Source of the DNA: Vibrio tapetis subsp. quintayensis
GTDB lineage: Bacteria; Pseudomonadota; Gammaproteobacteria; Enterobacterales; Vibrionaceae
DNA: 64,000 nt
Reading direction: 5' to 3'
Assembly: GCF_030409945.1 (NCBI RefSeq)
Contig: NZ_JAUFQV010000032.1
Coordinates: 248,001 to 312,000, forward strand
Shown here: positions 63,043 through 64,000 of the stretch, in pieces
Layout of the letters: every line of letters starts with the position of its first letter
Numbering within the stretch: the first letter of the stretch is position 1
Program-made: the position numbers and the translations under genes
Notes under the pieces: generated by a model
The model's input: the letters and a program-made list of their open reading frames with translations, nothing else
What the model was told of the DNA's origin: nothing
The model's database searches: none

Positions 63043-63086
63043 TAATGCTTCGACTTTCAATGGGTAGATGTAGCGTATCCCGCACG

Positions 63087-64000
63087 TTATGAGGACGTTT
63101 GTTGCATCCCTTGACTGTAATTTGGGGGCGAGGCTTGAGTTTGTGGCTCCTGCCCTTTTTGTTGTCCTGCTGAATCAGAAGATGGCGGCATCATAAATTC
63201 ATCACCATCAACATCAGGAAAATACGTCTCACGTTTGTACATCTTATTCAGTGCTTTTATCACGGAGTGCTTCTTGATTTTATTCTCTTTCATCCGAATA
63301 AGAATTGGCTTAGATACCCCTTGTAAGCCAACGATAGAGTCGATCTCAATCTTGCTTGAAATCTCATCCCTACGCTTTTTGGCTTTTTCATAACCAAATT
63401 GCGCTGACAAGTATAACCAAATATAGGAAAGCGCGTATCCGTGGTCAGTATCGACTTTAGCCCACAATTCACCGGCTCGATATTGCGCACGTCCATTACC
63501 TGTTTCAGCGGCGACTTCCAACCAATAAGATGCTCGAACAAAGCTTTGCTCAACGCCGACCCCTTTCTCATAGTCCTGAGCTAAACGTATCATGCCCTCA
63601 ACGGAGTTTAACTGTGCCGCACGATAATGCCACTCTGCCGACGCCAAAGGGTTAGGATTAGGATTTGAATCCGCCACACACCAGTCACCCATGTATAACT
63701 GGGCATCGATAATGTCTTCGTTAGCGACTTCTTCAATCATCACAATAGCAGCTTCAATGTTCTGATCGACACCCAGCCCTTTCAACAAGCATAAACCCGC
63801 TTCAAACTGAGCGTGTTTATCACCACCACGAGCTTGAATTACTTTTGTCCAGTATTTTGATTTTAGCTTTAGTACCGGATGCTCTGAATGCTTCTCACAT
63901 AATCGAACCATGCTGTACATCGCGATTTCATTGTCAGCTAGCGAGGCGCGTTCATACCAATGCAAGGCTTCTCTTAAGTTATGCGATTCTGCTTCTTTAG
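63087..64000 (-). CDS. Sel1-repeat (SEL1-like TPR) protein, partial
   Basis: At least 304 residues; the reading frame is open to the right window edge (the codons before the apparent start at 63965 read KEAESHNLREAL), so the N-terminus is missing. Several Sel1-like repeats are visible, with A-x-W-Y-x-x-A patterns: LHWYERASLADNEIAMYSMV, EWHYRAAQLNSVEGMIRLAQDYEKGVGVEQSF, and SYWLEVAAETGNGRAQYRAGELW. A Pro/Gln/Ser-rich tail ends the protein. Sel1 proteins are interaction scaffolds; no enzymatic domain is seen in this part and the role is unknown. Confidence 0.85.
   Translation of the reverse strand, partial: KEAESHNLREALHWYERASLADNEIAMYSMVRLCEKHSEHPVLKLKSKYWTKVIQARGGDKHAQFEAGLCLLKGLGVDQNIEAAIVMIEEVANEDIIDAQLYMGDWCVADSNPNPNPLASAEWHYRAAQLNSVEGMIRLAQDYEKGVGVEQSFVRASYWLEVAAETGNGRAQYRAGELWAKVDTDHGYALSYIWLYLSAQFGYEKAKKRRDEISSKIEIDSIVGLQGVSKPILIRMKENKIKKHSVIKALNKMYKRETYFPDVDGDEFMMPPSSDSAGQQKGQEPQTQASPPNYSQGMQQTSS

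Noticed and set aside
1..64000. tRNA, rRNA, CRISPR array, prophage, restriction or toxin-antitoxin genes
   Set aside because: None recognised on reading; no spaced direct repeats of CRISPR type and no tRNA-like cloverleaf or TTC-arm sequence in the intergenic regions.

Overview
The window reads as a piece of a Vibrio genome, most likely the second chromosome. The grounds are Vibrio-type mal/glg and glp loci, an sstT gene, and above all two Qrr small RNA genes with sigma-54 promoters, which are a Vibrio quorum-sensing hallmark. Species cannot be fixed from the sequence alone.

Left part (1-14 kb). D-xylose uptake (xylG, cut by the window edge, and xylF) faces xylA across a 1 kb gap that holds a strong set of hairpins and a candidate small RNA. 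Then comes an iron locus: an MFS transporter divergent from a ferric-siderophore ABC importer (two FecCD permeases and an ATPase), a siderophore-interacting reductase, a PfeRS/PeuRS-like two-component pair, a TonB receptor and a periplasmic binding protein. Two Fur-like boxes are visible and there are no siderophore biosynthesis genes, so this looks like uptake of foreign or catechol-type siderophores.

Middle (14-29.5 kb). A LysR regulator, a glycine-oxidase-like flavoenzyme and a DMT permease precede a complete 2-aminoethylphosphonate (AEP) system: phnS, phnT-phnU-phnR and, divergently, phnW-pbfA-phnX. Three near-identical palindromes sit 17-20 bp before phnS, phnT and phnW and are probably PhnR operators. 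A REP-associated tyrosine transposase (RAYT) follows, with five copies of a short REP-like motif scattered over 15-28 kb. Next come a PAP2 phosphatase and a frameshifted VOC-family gene.

Centre right (29.6-46.7 kb). An orphan MshQ-like giant protein lies apart from any visible MSHA locus. It is followed by glgB, malQ, malP and the divergent activator gene malT (glycogen and maltodextrin metabolism), a DUF4336 protein, two tandem qrr genes 399 bp apart, a DUF368 membrane protein and an unlisted 36-residue membrane protein gene.

Right part (46.8-64 kb). The glycerol regulon glpK-glpF / glpR-glpABC has a clear GlpR operator before glpA and a 17-bp tandem repeat in the glpF leader. Then come an uncharacterised gene, an orphan polyprenyl-phosphate glycosyltransferase, a three-gene copper-delivery operon (Met-rich protein, SCO1, PCuAC) ending in a 7-bp tandem repeat, a hybrid histidine kinase with degenerate motifs, sstT and a Sel1-repeat protein cut by the right edge. 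No tRNA, rRNA or CRISPR array was seen.
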